From Natronorubrum daqingense (GTDB lineage: Archaea; Halobacteriota; Halobacteria; Halobacteriales; Natrialbaceae), in assembly GCF_001971705.1 (NCBI RefSeq), contig NZ_CP019327.1:806001-870000 (forward strand): 64,000 nucleotides of DNA. The letters are read 5' to 3'. The notes beneath the pieces are model-generated. The model searched no databases. It was not told the origin of the DNA and was given only the letters and a program-made list of their open reading frames with translations. Positions 36,201 through 44,035 of the stretch are shown piece by piece. A program made the position numbers and the translations under genes. Numbering within the stretch: position 1 is the stretch's first letter; each line of letters starts with the position of its first letter.

Positions 36201-36279
36201 CGGCGAACCGACAGTCGGTGGTGTTGTCCTCGCGCTCGGAATCGTGCTTCTCCTCGCAACCGCCCTCCTCGGACGATAG
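33238..36279 (+). CDS. actin/Hsp70-like N-domain fused to a long coiled coil and C-terminal membrane anchor
   Basis: 1013 residues. Residues 1-320 look like an actin/MreB/Hsp70-type ATPase fold: phosphate-1-like GLDIGPEGLRVAS (D6), GLCLGTQTTSVTL (168-180) at phosphate-2, although its usual Asp is missing, and ALAGEGAVEGLEYLLGGRFD (269-288) at the adenosine motif. A polar linker (320-370) leads to about 580 residues of heptads (for example DVDTVAADIETVAA repeated), then Gly/Ala-rich sequence and a hydrophobic end (VVLALGIVLLLATALLGR). The topology suggests a cytosolic head on a rod tethered to the membrane. I know no named family with this layout. No operon partner on the same strand. Confidence 0.8.
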   Translation: MEYGLDIGPEGLRVASGKGEGTVDSVPPVVVSDDEGTLEEQLDASGGTVLVESEGATYAVGSAAISATTSGESAPKSLFSNGVLTVDAYAESALDALVDELIDADGNEVERLCYTTPGRLVDVSEPTEAHRETVDAVFTERDIDATPISRGFAVVYDQLRDENHTGLGLCLGTQTTSVTLAYYGVPALAFSLAKGSDWVVDRAATACEVEPSHVATILEGFRLEPDAATGDVESALAQAYDALIAEIVDEIEAEATESDVQQGLGISMALAGEGAVEGLEYLLGGRFDAAPLPFSVQDVRLADEPSESATRGALAAARDDVDSYEDVVWPGADADDAGDAASTTQPTTLSGSDGQTTLSFDESTGGGGRSEHERANDAIDQLFDRLANRDEEIQTLEGDLEAALEELSALEERAATAESVDELGGELETVRADVRDLEAKNETFASADSLAEFTAETNDELASVSDTLETLEADFEAEHDSLSATIETLEGTLGDLESKLEADIETLESALETDIETLETALETERDSLERVDETVQSLETRTATLSDRLDEQDAELAEVSAQLEDGLEQATDERERLEEDLDAVAEALETTRDALEDELNSVSDRLGTLDDDLETLDDRVETLDDGLETTATTTERLDEHQRATDDRVEAVENSVSALETDIESVSADVQTTSDDVDGIEADVDTVAADIETVAADVDTVVANVDTVESTVETLETDVQAVTSEIDEVDSTIDERVGGVENRLESLREAVDELEAGSVEAERVEADLTARLDELEAEFENALVDLETASDDRSEEFEARFDSLETDSNEIETGLEALEAELESLGTELSSLQDADAGTDHGARIDGVENTVVDVADRVDRLESRFGKLEEQTSSHDERLEETTATVDDQGRRLADQDSRIEAVMANLESLEEADAAREAHTGQTAASDRDADLEELRDALEELREQQGAQRQPSSETRSDDAAGLVAPTAAGGGGAGLVAGGALAAIGEPTVGGVVLALGIVLLLATALLGR

Positions 36280-36340
36280 CACAAGTTTGGGAGAGAATCA
36301 CCGCTCAGGCCGTCACTTGACTGGCGTGTTCGAGTGCCGA

Positions 36341-36472
36341 TTAGCTCCCGACAACCTCGACGTTACGCATCTCGCCGCCACAGCGTCGACAGGTGCTCAC
36401 GAGTGAGTCCGTGGCCCACTCTCGGCGGCCACACAAGAGGCACTCGTACTCGAGTGAATCGGCGAGTGACAT
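36341..36472 (-). CDS. 43-residue zinc-ribbon miniprotein (rubrerythrin-like domain)
   Basis: Start ATG at 36472, stop TAA at 36343-36341. The peptide contains YECLLCGRREWA and TCRRCGGEMRNV, two Cys-x2-Cys knuckles that would hold one zinc or iron. Haloarchaea encode many such rubrerythrin-like or CPxCG mini zinc fingers. It is convergent with the coiled-coil gene, 61 bases after its stop. Function unknown. Confidence 0.75.
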   Translation of the reverse strand: MSLADSLEYECLLCGRREWATDSLVSTCRRCGGEMRNVEVVGS

Positions 36473-36569
36473 ACGTCGTGCTAGGTCGTGTTCCGTGTTA
36501 ACTCTTTCCACCAGGTGCTCGAACGTACGCCCGACTGTCGGGGAGGTGAGGGGTAACCAGGTCGTGGCA

Positions 36570-37790
36570 TTATTCGAGAACCCAAAGAAACACGCTCAAC
36601 ACGGTTGCAGCAACGATCGAAGCGGCGAGTACCCCGAATGCGGGCTGAAAGCCGACGACCTCTGAAAGGGTGCCGACGATGGCTGGCGAGACGGCACCGG
36701 CGGCCATCAACAGTGTTCGGACGACGCCGAGTCCGCCACCGGCGACGTCGTCCGGAATGACGGCCATCAGGTACGCCCCTCTAACGGGTCGAAAACCGTG
36801 CGAGCCGATGCCGACAGCGACGAGCGTGGCACCGAGGACGACGGGGCCGGCAGAGTCGGTCAGGGAGATGAACGCGATCAATGCGATCGAGGCGAGTCCG
36901 AGCAAGAAGACGATGATCGGAAGCTTCCCGAGACGGTCGCTGAGGTCGCCGGTCACGAGTTGGACCAGACTCGCCAGGAAGAGCGCGCTGTAGAGCAATC
37001 CCGCGGCCGCCTCGCTCAGTCCGGCTTCCTGCGTGAGATACAGCGGTGCGAACGCGACGAAGCCGTTGTACGTAAACGAGAACAAGACCGTTAGAAGGGC
37101 GAAGACGGCAAACCGCCAGTCGCGAAAGAGTGACGCGTACTGTGAAATGTTGCCGGCAGAAATCGCGCTCGTCGCGGCGTCGCCGTGAGTTTCACCGGGA
37201 ACGCGCTTGGGGACTCGAACGCGAAATGCGACCGCGAGAGCGAGCGCTGTCAGCCCAGCGACTAAGAAGATCATTCGCCAACTGTCGCCGAGTGCGAACG
37301 AGACGCCTGCAACGGCGACGACCGCTGCCGGAGCGACCACGCCACCGAACGCACCGAACGTATCGAGGATTCCGAGGGCTCGACCTGTCCGAGCGGGATA
37401 GGCTCGAGAGAGTAGCCGAACGGCGACGGTCTTGTGCGCGCCGGTTCCAGCACCCATGATGAGCATCGCGACGACGAGGACGAGAAACGGCGAGTCAACG
37501 ACGAGGATGAGCGCGGCGACACCAGCGACGAGCGCACCGGTAGTGACGACGAGTACCGACCCGAATCGGTCTGCGAGGACGCCGGAGGGAAACTGCATCG
37601 CGGCGTAGACGAGCATGAATCCGGTGTAGGAAGCACCGAGTACGGCGTTCGAGACCCCGTAGCTCAGTTGAAACGAGTCGAACAGCGGCGGAAAGGCATA
37701 TCGGAGGAACTTACCGAGAAACCAGATCGTTGCCGCGAGCAGGAGGACGTCGTAGTGAGTGATGCGTTGAGCCGTCTCTCGAACCGACAT
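36570..37790 (-). CDS. MFS transporter
   Basis: 406 residues with 12 hydrophobic segments. The MFS loop 2-3 motif is GVLADRFGSV and its second-half repeat is GDLSDRLGKLP. The first segments (FLRYAFPPLFDSFQLSYGVS) suggest an organic anion or sugar-phosphate type exchanger, but the substrate cannot be read. It is the only gene in its strand run; the 97 bases downstream hold no gene. Confidence 0.88.
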   Translation of the reverse strand: MSVRETAQRITHYDVLLLAATIWFLGKFLRYAFPPLFDSFQLSYGVSNAVLGASYTGFMLVYAAMQFPSGVLADRFGSVLVVTTGALVAGVAALILVVDSPFLVLVVAMLIMGAGTGAHKTVAVRLLSRAYPARTGRALGILDTFGAFGGVVAPAAVVAVAGVSFALGDSWRMIFLVAGLTALALAVAFRVRVPKRVPGETHGDAATSAISAGNISQYASLFRDWRFAVFALLTVLFSFTYNGFVAFAPLYLTQEAGLSEAAAGLLYSALFLASLVQLVTGDLSDRLGKLPIIVFLLGLASIALIAFISLTDSAGPVVLGATLVAVGIGSHGFRPVRGAYLMAVIPDDVAGGGLGVVRTLLMAAGAVSPAIVGTLSEVVGFQPAFGVLAASIVAATVLSVFLWVLE

Positions 37791-38049
37791 TGCGTTACAT
37801 CGAAGGTGTCTCCATCGGACGGATGAATACCCACCGATTCGCCGATCGAATTCAGCAAATGTCGACTCAGTGGTATACTGGAAATGGGACTGCGGTATCG
37901 TTCGGTCCGCTCATAAACGGTCGCGCTCAATCGAGAAGTACTGTCTGGCAGTGTCGCAAATTGGTCTAGTGGGATTATACACCATACTAATTATAATAGA
38001 TCTTAACGGAGAACACGTATATGAGAGATGGTGATACTCACCGGAACCG

Positions 38050-38232
38050 ATGGCAGTTAACACGACAGCAGACTGGACGAATCCAATACACTGTCCGTTC
38101 TGTGGCACCGAACTCGAGTCACCCGGCGCAGGGTTCGTCGATCACATCGAAGAGAGCGACGACTGCAAGCAATCGTTCGACCACTGGCGCGAGAATATCA
38201 CCGGCGATCTCGCCGGCGAGTGGGCGGGCTAG
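38050..38232 (+). CDS. 60-residue zinc-finger protein (DUF7501-like)
   Basis: The core HCPFCGTELESPGAGFVDHI has a CPxCG knuckle, followed by a His and Cys (DHIEESDDCKQSF), giving a C2HC zinc site. It ends WRENITGDLAGEWAG, the conserved tail of this haloarchaeal family. The region upstream (37975-38015) is AT-rich and contains TATA-like AATTATAATAG. The stop abuts the convergent gene's stop. Confidence 0.78.
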   Translation: MAVNTTADWTNPIHCPFCGTELESPGAGFVDHIEESDDCKQSFDHWRENITGDLAGEWAG

Positions 38233-38703
38233 TCACTCGAAATCGGGCAGGTCTTCCGGCGGTTCGTACTCGGCTTCCCAGTCGATGTACTCCTCTTTGA
38301 GGACGACGGAGACGATTTGGCCGAACTCCGTCAGTTCGGCGTTGATCGCGGAGACGGTCCCCCACGTGTCTAGTTCCGGGTGATACGCTCGTTCTTGCCA
38401 ATCTTCCGGAATCCCCGGGGCGTGATAGCCGACCCTGTCTGCGAAATCGTCCCAGAAGAAGTCGAAGCCGGCGAAGAGATCGAGATCTCGAGCGATGGCG
38501 TACGTCCGTTCGTCCAGATCGGTGTCCTCGACCCACTCCTCGAAGGCTTCCTCCCAGGCCCCGTTTTCGAGGAACTCCTCGAGTTCCTCGCGTCGGTAGT
38601 CGATGTCCTCTGCGCCGTCGGCACTAATCGTCGCGTCCTCGTACTCGTTGGGATCGACGACGTTCAACTCCGGCGGCTCCGGTGGTTCGACCTCGAGTGT
38701 CAT
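38233..38703 (-). CDS. conserved haloarchaeal hypothetical protein
   Basis: 156 residues from MTLEVEPPEPPELNVVDPNE at 38703. Acidic and soluble, with RREELEEFLENGAWEEAFEE, FDFFWDDFADRVGYHAPGIP and a C-terminus ending PPEDLPDFE. Conserved in haloarchaea as far as I recognise, but without a known function. The stop is directly adjacent to that of the zinc-finger gene on the other strand. Confidence 0.65.
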   Translation of the reverse strand: MTLEVEPPEPPELNVVDPNEYEDATISADGAEDIDYRREELEEFLENGAWEEAFEEWVEDTDLDERTYAIARDLDLFAGFDFFWDDFADRVGYHAPGIPEDWQERAYHPELDTWGTVSAINAELTEFGQIVSVVLKEEYIDWEAEYEPPEDLPDFE

Positions 38704-38813
38704 ACCGTGGCGTAGGGTCGGTGCGTGGAAAAGAATTCCCACCTCGAGTCGGGAGCGAAACGCGCCCTCGAGTCGAGAGCGATGCGTACAATTATTTCGA
38801 GCGACGCCAACTA

Positions 38814-39206
38814 ATGCGTATGGGCGCTGACAGTGGTGGACGGAGTTACAGTCTCACGGAAATCTTCGCCATCAAGTTCGTCCTCGCGGACATTTTGATC
38901 ATCGCCGCGTTGTTGTTAGCCGGACCACTGTACGCACTGGCGATCACACTCTTGTTCGTCGTCAGCACCTTTCTCATCTGGTACCTCGTCAAACGCGACG
39001 AGTCTGAGTCGGCGACCGAACCGTCGAACGTCGACGGGCCAGTATCTGAACGCGATCCCGTTAGCAAACTTCAGGAGCGATACGCGGCCGGCGAACTCTC
39101 CGACGAGGAGTTCGAGACCAAACTCGAGCGCTTGATTGACGCCAACGAGCGGGCCGAAAACGCCGGGATCGACACCGAGGAACTCGAATTCGAAAAGGCG
39201 AGCTAG
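38814..39206 (+). CDS. two-helix membrane protein with SHOCT-like C-terminus
   Basis: 130 residues from ATG 38814; ATG 38820 is an alternative. Two hydrophobic segments (about residues 15-37 and 39-58) are followed by a linker and a short helical hairpin, LQERYAAGELSDEEFETKLE, which is the SHOCT pattern found at the ends of many prokaryotic membrane proteins. AT-rich ACAATTATTTCG near 38788 could be its TATA region. Role unknown. Confidence 0.7.
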   Translation: MRMGADSGGRSYSLTEIFAIKFVLADILIIAALLLAGPLYALAITLLFVVSTFLIWYLVKRDESESATEPSNVDGPVSERDPVSKLQERYAAGELSDEEFETKLERLIDANERAENAGIDTEELEFEKAS

Positions 39207-39263
39207 GCAGTCGCTCGCGTTCCATCCAAACACTCAACTCCGTACTCGGCCTTTACTCGAGGG

Positions 39264-40046
39264 ATGACCGACTACGAGGCGGCGATTCTCGACGTCGACG
39301 GAACGATCGTTCGCGGCGACGAGTTGCTCCCGAACGTCGCCGACGGACTCTCCGCGCTCGAGGACGCCGACGTGTCTCGTCTCCTCTTTTCGAACAATCC
39401 GACGCGAGCCAGCGGTCACTACGGCGAGATGCTCGCGCCCTACGGAATCGACATCGATCCGGAGTACGTCCTCACCTCAGCGACCGTGTCAGCCGCGTAT
39501 CTCGAGGAGACGCACCCCGATGAGACCGTCTATCTGGTCGGAAGCGACCGACTCGAGGGGACTCTCGAAGCCACCGCGATCGAGCTGACGGACGACCCCG
39601 ACGCGGCCGACGTCGTCGTCGGCTCGTTCGACACGGACTTCTCGTTCGGCACGCTCTGGGAGTCGCTCCGGGCGCTCGAGGACGACACCGTTCCGTTCTA
39701 CGGGACGGACCCGGATACGACGATTCCGATCGAAGACGGCGAGATTCCGGGGTCGGGAGCCATTCTCGCCGCAATGGAGTCCGTCGCGGGCCGCGAACCT
39801 GACGCCGTCCTCGGCAAACCATCTCCGATCGCGGCCGACGCAGCACTCGAGCGCCTCGGGTCGGCTCCCGAACGAACGCTCGTGGTCGGCGATCGCCTTG
39901 ACACCGACATCGAACTGGGCAACCGGGCCGGGATGACGACGGTGCTCGTCGAAACCGGTGTGAGCGACGACGACGACCTCGAGTCGGCGACGACTGAACC
40001 GGATTACGTCCTCGAGTCGCTCGCCGAAATCGACGCCATGCTGTAG
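39264..40046 (+). CDS. HAD-IIA family hydrolase (NagD-like)
   Basis: 260 residues. HAD motif I is ILDVDGTIVRGDELLPN, motif II LLFSNNPTRAS, the IIA cap follows, then the motif III Lys in LGKPSPIAADAAL and motif IV VVGDRLDTDIELGNRAG. All catalytic Asp residues are present. Members dephosphorylate sugar phosphates, glycerol phosphates or nucleotides; the specific substrate is unknown. Confidence 0.9.
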   Translation: MTDYEAAILDVDGTIVRGDELLPNVADGLSALEDADVSRLLFSNNPTRASGHYGEMLAPYGIDIDPEYVLTSATVSAAYLEETHPDETVYLVGSDRLEGTLEATAIELTDDPDAADVVVGSFDTDFSFGTLWESLRALEDDTVPFYGTDPDTTIPIEDGEIPGSGAILAAMESVAGREPDAVLGKPSPIAADAALERLGSAPERTLVVGDRLDTDIELGNRAGMTTVLVETGVSDDDDLESATTEPDYVLESLAEIDAML

Positions 40047-40138
40047 TGGCCTCGAGTGACGACATTCCCGTGACAACTCGCTCACAATTTGCGATATCAA
40101 CACTCATTTTTATCAGTGAGACTCACGAATGTCAATGT

Positions 40139-40378
40139 ATGAAAGATCGTCTAACACAGATCGTACGTCGTGCCCGCTACGCTGCGCTCGGAGCCGCTGT
40201 CGGCGCTGCACTCGGGTCACTCATCAGTCGAAACGCCGCGAGCACCGGCGGCGCGTTCGGTGCAATGGTCGGTGTAACGGTTTCAGATACCCGAGATTCG
40301 GCGAGTGCGCTCCTCGAGGAAGCTCGCGAATCGGAGCTCGGATCGGTGAGCGAAACGAAGACCAACGAAGAGTCCTGA
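40139..40378 (+). CDS. small Gly/Ala-rich membrane-associated protein
   Basis: 79 residues from MKDRLTQIVRRARYAALGAA. A glycine-zipper-like segment (GAAVGAALGSLISRNAAS, then GGAFGAMVGVTV) follows a basic N-terminus, and the tail is acidic. A TATA-like ACTCATTTTTATCAG at 40101-40115 lies at a fitting distance upstream. It could insert in the membrane as a hairpin. Function unknown. Confidence 0.6.
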   Translation: MKDRLTQIVRRARYAALGAAVGAALGSLISRNAASTGGAFGAMVGVTVSDTRDSASALLEEARESELGSVSETKTNEES

Positions 40379-40689
40379 AGTCGGTTTTCACCGTTTGGGG
40401 TCGATCGTAGCCACTGTACGTCAGTGAGCACCGAATTGGAATCCGGTTTGGCGATCAGTGTGTTCTCCGTTTCAGTTGGCACTATCATTCGAGACGACCA
40501 CGACGAATCACGAGTGTCTTCGATTGGAGCAATTCGGACGCACCGATCGGCTTCGACCTCGACTTTGGCCACACCTGGCCGACGACGCCGATTCCGATCG
40601 GGGGCCGCATCAAAATCGATCCACGCCGGGAGACGATCCAATTCGAGTGACACGCGGAGACCATCGGAGACGCCGTTCCCGTCAGTCAC
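40379..40689. other. 311-base region with one weak minus-strand frame
   Basis: A GTG at 40689 on the minus strand directly follows the stop of the thioesterase gene and opens a frame (VSDGLRVSLELDRLPAWIDF) that continues past 40379, antisense to the small membrane gene, to 40177. The first 75 codons look partly protein-like, but the rest is Ser/Arg-rich. Possibly a decayed or truncated gene; not called as a CDS. Confidence 0.35.
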
Positions 40690-41136
40690 TCAGGAATCGC
40701 CGTTCTCGCCCTCGAGCGCGAGCGTTCGACGCTGTTCACCCTCCTCACTGGATACCGTCAACTCCGGGACGGACGTCGGCTCGTTGTCCTCGTCGATGGC
40801 GACGTAGACGAAGTAGGATTCGGTCGTCTGCTCTCGCTCTCGCGTCCGGAGGTCCTCCCGTTCGGTTACCAGTCGAACCTTCACGCTCGAGGTCCCGGCG
40901 TCGTAGACGTAGGCCGTGATGAACGCCGTGTCGCCGACCGCGATCGGTCGCTCGAAGTTCATCCGGTTGACGCGAGCGGTGACGCAGTTCTCTCCGGAAA
41001 ATCGCATCGCGGACATCGCACCCACTTCGTCCATCCACTTCATCACGTTCCCACCGTGGGCCGTCTCGAGCATGTTCGCGTGGTTGGGTTGAACCATTTC
41101 GCGATTCTCCACGAGCGTCTCCATGAGATCGGTCAT
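40690..41136 (-). CDS. acyl-CoA thioesterase (hot-dog, BACH/YciA type)
   Basis: 148 residues from MTDLMETLVENREMVQPNHA at 41136; a longer in-frame frame to 41409 is rejected as non-family. The hot-dog core has HANMLETAHGGNVMKWMDEV (Asn and His/Asp catalytic region), CVTARVNRMNFERPIAVGD and a C-terminal strand with FVYVAIDEDNEPT. It hydrolyses acyl-CoA to free acid and CoA. The tail is very acidic. Confidence 0.9.
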   Translation of the reverse strand: MTDLMETLVENREMVQPNHANMLETAHGGNVMKWMDEVGAMSAMRFSGENCVTARVNRMNFERPIAVGDTAFITAYVYDAGTSSVKVRLVTEREDLRTREREQTTESYFVYVAIDEDNEPTSVPELTVSSEEGEQRRTLALEGENGDS

Positions 41137-41486
41137 CGCTCGCCCTTGTGCGGGAACGTGAATTACTCTTCTCGTCGACGCCCGCCGGCAACTCGGCTCG
41201 AAACGGTGTATTCCGGCCTGGAACCGGCTGGGTGATATCGGGGGCATTCGGCGGTCGAACTGGCCACGATCGGTCGGCTGTAAATAGATCACTGTTGTAC
41301 ACGGAACTGGCCGGAGACGTGACGGAAAGAACGTCTTGGCCCCCTCGAGAAAATCGGTCGTGGGTGGAGGGATCGTCGCTGAGTCGTCGCCGTCCCCTCG
41401 TATATACATACAGCAGCAAACGAACCGAATTTATTATTTCTTCTGAGTTCGATACTGGTAAAAGTCCTCACCGAGTTGACCCGCTA
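41137..41486. promoter_or_regulatory. 350-base divergent intergenic region
   Basis: The region separates the thioesterase (minus) from the TraB-family gene (plus). It holds AT-rich CGTATATACATACAG (41399-41413) and GAATTTATTATTTC (41428-41441), the best promoter candidates for the plus-strand gene. A frame open from 41148 through it is joined to the TraB gene but has no family resemblance before 41487. Confidence 0.4.
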
Positions 41487-43253
41487 ATGAGCGATGTAGG
41501 CGACGCCGACGTGCCGGACCCCCCGGAGCCATCGGCGGACGAAGAGGGCTCCGTCCACGTTCTCGGGACGGCACACGTTTCACAGGCGAGCGTCGACGAA
41601 GTCCACGAAACGGTCGATCGCGAAGAACCAGACGTCGTCGCCGTCGAACTCGACGAGAGTCGCTACCGCCAGATGCAAGGCGGCACACCCGACGACATCG
41701 AGGCGAAGGATCTTCTCTCGGGCAATACGGTCTTTCAATTTCTGGCGTACTGGATGCTCTCGTACGTCCAGTCGCGACTCGGCGAGCGCTTCGATATCGA
41801 ACCCGGGTCGGATATGCGAGCGGCAATCGAGGCTGCCGAACGCAACGAAAGCGGCGTCGCACTCGTCGACCGGGACATTCAGATCACTATCCAGCGCTTC
41901 TGGCGACGGTTGTCCATCGTCGAGAAGCTAAAGATGATCGGCGGGTTGGCTCTCGGCGTCACCAACCCACGGACCATCGGACTTGCATTCGGTGCAGCCA
42001 TCGGTCTCTTCGTCGGCTTCGTCTTCGCTGCGTTTCTCTCACCGCTGTTCGGGCTGGGAGACATGCTATTGCTCGGCATCACCGACGCCGGCACACTCCA
42101 GTACGCTGGTGCCCTGATCGGCGGCGGCGTCGGTGGCGCACTCCTCGGAATGCTCTTCTTACCCTCGCTCGGCTCGAGCGACTCGAGTGGTGCGATCGAC
42201 GGCTTCACGATCCGACTCCTCGCCGGGGTCATCCTCGGGATCGGCGGCTGTCTCGCCCTCGTCGCGACCGAGACGTTCGTCGGTCCGTTCTCGGCGGGTG
42301 CCTTCGAGAGCACCGGCACCTACGCGATCCGCGGCACGGTCGGCGTCGTCGCTGGAGTCGGAATCGGCGTTGCAGTCGGTGCACTCCTCGGCATCATTCT
42401 CGACGCGCTCAGCGGTGACGTCGAAGACATCGAGGAAGTCGACATCGAGGAGATGACCGACGGCGACGTCGTCAGAGCGATGATGGAAGAGTTCCGCCAG
42501 TTCAGTCCACGCGGCGCGAACGCCCTGATCGACGAACGCGACGCCTACATCGCGAATCATCTGCAGAAACTCAAGGCGCAGGGCTACGACGTCGTCGCCG
42601 TCGTCGGTGCCGGACACAAAGCCGGTATCGAGCGACACCTCGAGAATCCCTCCGAGATCCCGACACTCGAGTCGATCTCCGGCACCGCGTCTGGCCGTCG
42701 GTTCTCACCGCTGAAGATTCTGGGCTACCTGATCATGCTCGGCTTCATCGGGTTCTTCTTCCTGCTCATCATGGCCGGCGTCCAGGACACGTTCCTGTTG
42801 CAACTCTTCGGCGCGTGGTTCCTGTTCAACGGCTTCTTCGCGTTCACGCTCGCCAGACTCGCGGGTGCCCGGTGGTCGAGTGCCGGCGTCGGTGGCTCCG
42901 TCGCCTGGCTCACCAGCATCAACCCGCTTTTGGCACCCGGTTGGTTCGCGGGCTACGTCGAACTCAAACACCGGCCGGTCAACGTCGGCGACATCCAGCG
43001 ACTCAACAACATCATCGGCGACACCGAACGGCCACTCGAGGACGCTCTCTCGGAGATGTTCGACGTGCCCCTGTTCCGACTCATCATGATCGTCGCGTTG
43101 ACCAACATCGGGAGCATGATCGCGACGTTGCTGTTCCCCGTCGCCGTCTTGCCGTGGCTGGCACCCGAAATCGGCGGCGTCGACGCGCTGATGGGCGAAC
43201 TACTCAACGGCGCAGAGAACACACTCGAGTTGCTTCGGAACCTGTTGACGTGA
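41487..43253 (+). CDS. TraB/PrgY-family membrane protein
   Basis: 588 residues from MSDVGDADVPDPPEPSADEE at 41487. The TraB signature appears early: VHVLGTAHVSQASVDEVHET (GTAHVS), PDVVAVELDESRYRQM and LVDRDIQITIQRFW. After about residue 150 come several membrane segments, a cytosolic loop (about 310-395, with VVAVVGAGHKAGIERHL) and more membrane segments. The first domain has a GumN/TIKI-like fold that in some members is a metalloprotease. Physiological role in archaea unknown. Confidence 0.88.
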   Translation: MSDVGDADVPDPPEPSADEEGSVHVLGTAHVSQASVDEVHETVDREEPDVVAVELDESRYRQMQGGTPDDIEAKDLLSGNTVFQFLAYWMLSYVQSRLGERFDIEPGSDMRAAIEAAERNESGVALVDRDIQITIQRFWRRLSIVEKLKMIGGLALGVTNPRTIGLAFGAAIGLFVGFVFAAFLSPLFGLGDMLLLGITDAGTLQYAGALIGGGVGGALLGMLFLPSLGSSDSSGAIDGFTIRLLAGVILGIGGCLALVATETFVGPFSAGAFESTGTYAIRGTVGVVAGVGIGVAVGALLGIILDALSGDVEDIEEVDIEEMTDGDVVRAMMEEFRQFSPRGANALIDERDAYIANHLQKLKAQGYDVVAVVGAGHKAGIERHLENPSEIPTLESISGTASGRRFSPLKILGYLIMLGFIGFFFLLIMAGVQDTFLLQLFGAWFLFNGFFAFTLARLAGARWSSAGVGGSVAWLTSINPLLAPGWFAGYVELKHRPVNVGDIQRLNNIIGDTERPLEDALSEMFDVPLFRLIMIVALTNIGSMIATLLFPVAVLPWLAPEIGGVDALMGELLNGAENTLELLRNLLT

Positions 43254-43270
43254 GTTGACGCGATACGTAC

Positions 43271-43912
43271 ATGGATACGAACACCCCCACTCGAACTCGT
43301 CGCGAACCGGAGTTGACCTTCTCCAGCAAGGAGTTGTTCGACCTCGCACTCGCCTGGGTCACGCTCTCGGTCGCATTTGCACTATTTATTGAGCCAGTTC
43401 ATAGTGGAGAAGCAGACATTCAACATTTTGTTCTAATGGTTGGATTGAGTTTTATTACAGTTGGTGTTGCCTTCTTGTTACACGAACTCGCACACAAAAT
43501 TGTCGCAATAGAACATGGTCAAATAGCAGAATTCCGCGCGGATTATCAAATGCTATTTCTAGCAATTATGATTGCCTTGCTCGGTTTCCTCTTTGCTGCA
43601 CCCGGTGCGGTTTATCACCGTGGACAGATTACGAAACGCGAAAATGCGATGGTAGCACTCGCAGGCCCGGTCACTAATCACTTGCTTGCGTTAATGTTCC
43701 TCCCACTCTTAATCTTCCCAGATCCGCTTCGGACGATTGGTGCAATGGGTGTAACAATCAATCTCTTTCTCGCCGCTTTCAACATGATCCCATTCGGCCC
43801 ACTCGATGGAAAGTCGGTCTGGAATTGGAATAAAGGAGTCTGCTTACTCGTCTTTATTCCGAGTTTGACATTGGCACTGCTTGCTCTCGTCGAGATAGGT
43901 TTGTTCGGTTAA
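43271..43912 (+). CDS. site-2-type membrane metalloprotease (M50-like), mosaic composition
   Basis: 213 residues. The zinc motif is HELAH (residues 71-75) within a membrane segment; AGPVTNH (131-137) and NMIPFGPLDGK (171-181, Asp as third ligand) complete the M50 pattern. There are about five membrane segments. Codons up to about residue 36 are GC-rich like the neighbours; from about 43379 to the stop they are clearly AT-rich (for example CATTTTGTTCTAATGG). This suggests that most of the gene came from another source. It lies 17 bases after the TraB gene. Confidence 0.85.
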   Translation: MDTNTPTRTRREPELTFSSKELFDLALAWVTLSVAFALFIEPVHSGEADIQHFVLMVGLSFITVGVAFLLHELAHKIVAIEHGQIAEFRADYQMLFLAIMIALLGFLFAAPGAVYHRGQITKRENAMVALAGPVTNHLLALMFLPLLIFPDPLRTIGAMGVTINLFLAAFNMIPFGPLDGKSVWNWNKGVCLLVFIPSLTLALLALVEIGLFG

Positions 43913-44035
43913 AATGTTTTCTGAGGGGATTCGGCGCCTCCAAACCACCCACAACTACATTCTGAATAAGCTACTAAACGGTTTGATCATCACTGGACCG
44001 GTGGTCTTTTGCTCACCCCGAGAGGTCGTTCAGAC

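Noticed and set aside
34918..36282. 454-codon minus-strand frame opposite the coiled-coil gene
   Set aside because: Arises from the repetitive heptad codons of the real gene; no plausible fold.
40424..40807. 127-codon plus-strand frame
   Set aside because: Ser/Arg/Thr-rich composition and overlap with the thioesterase 3' end; no family.
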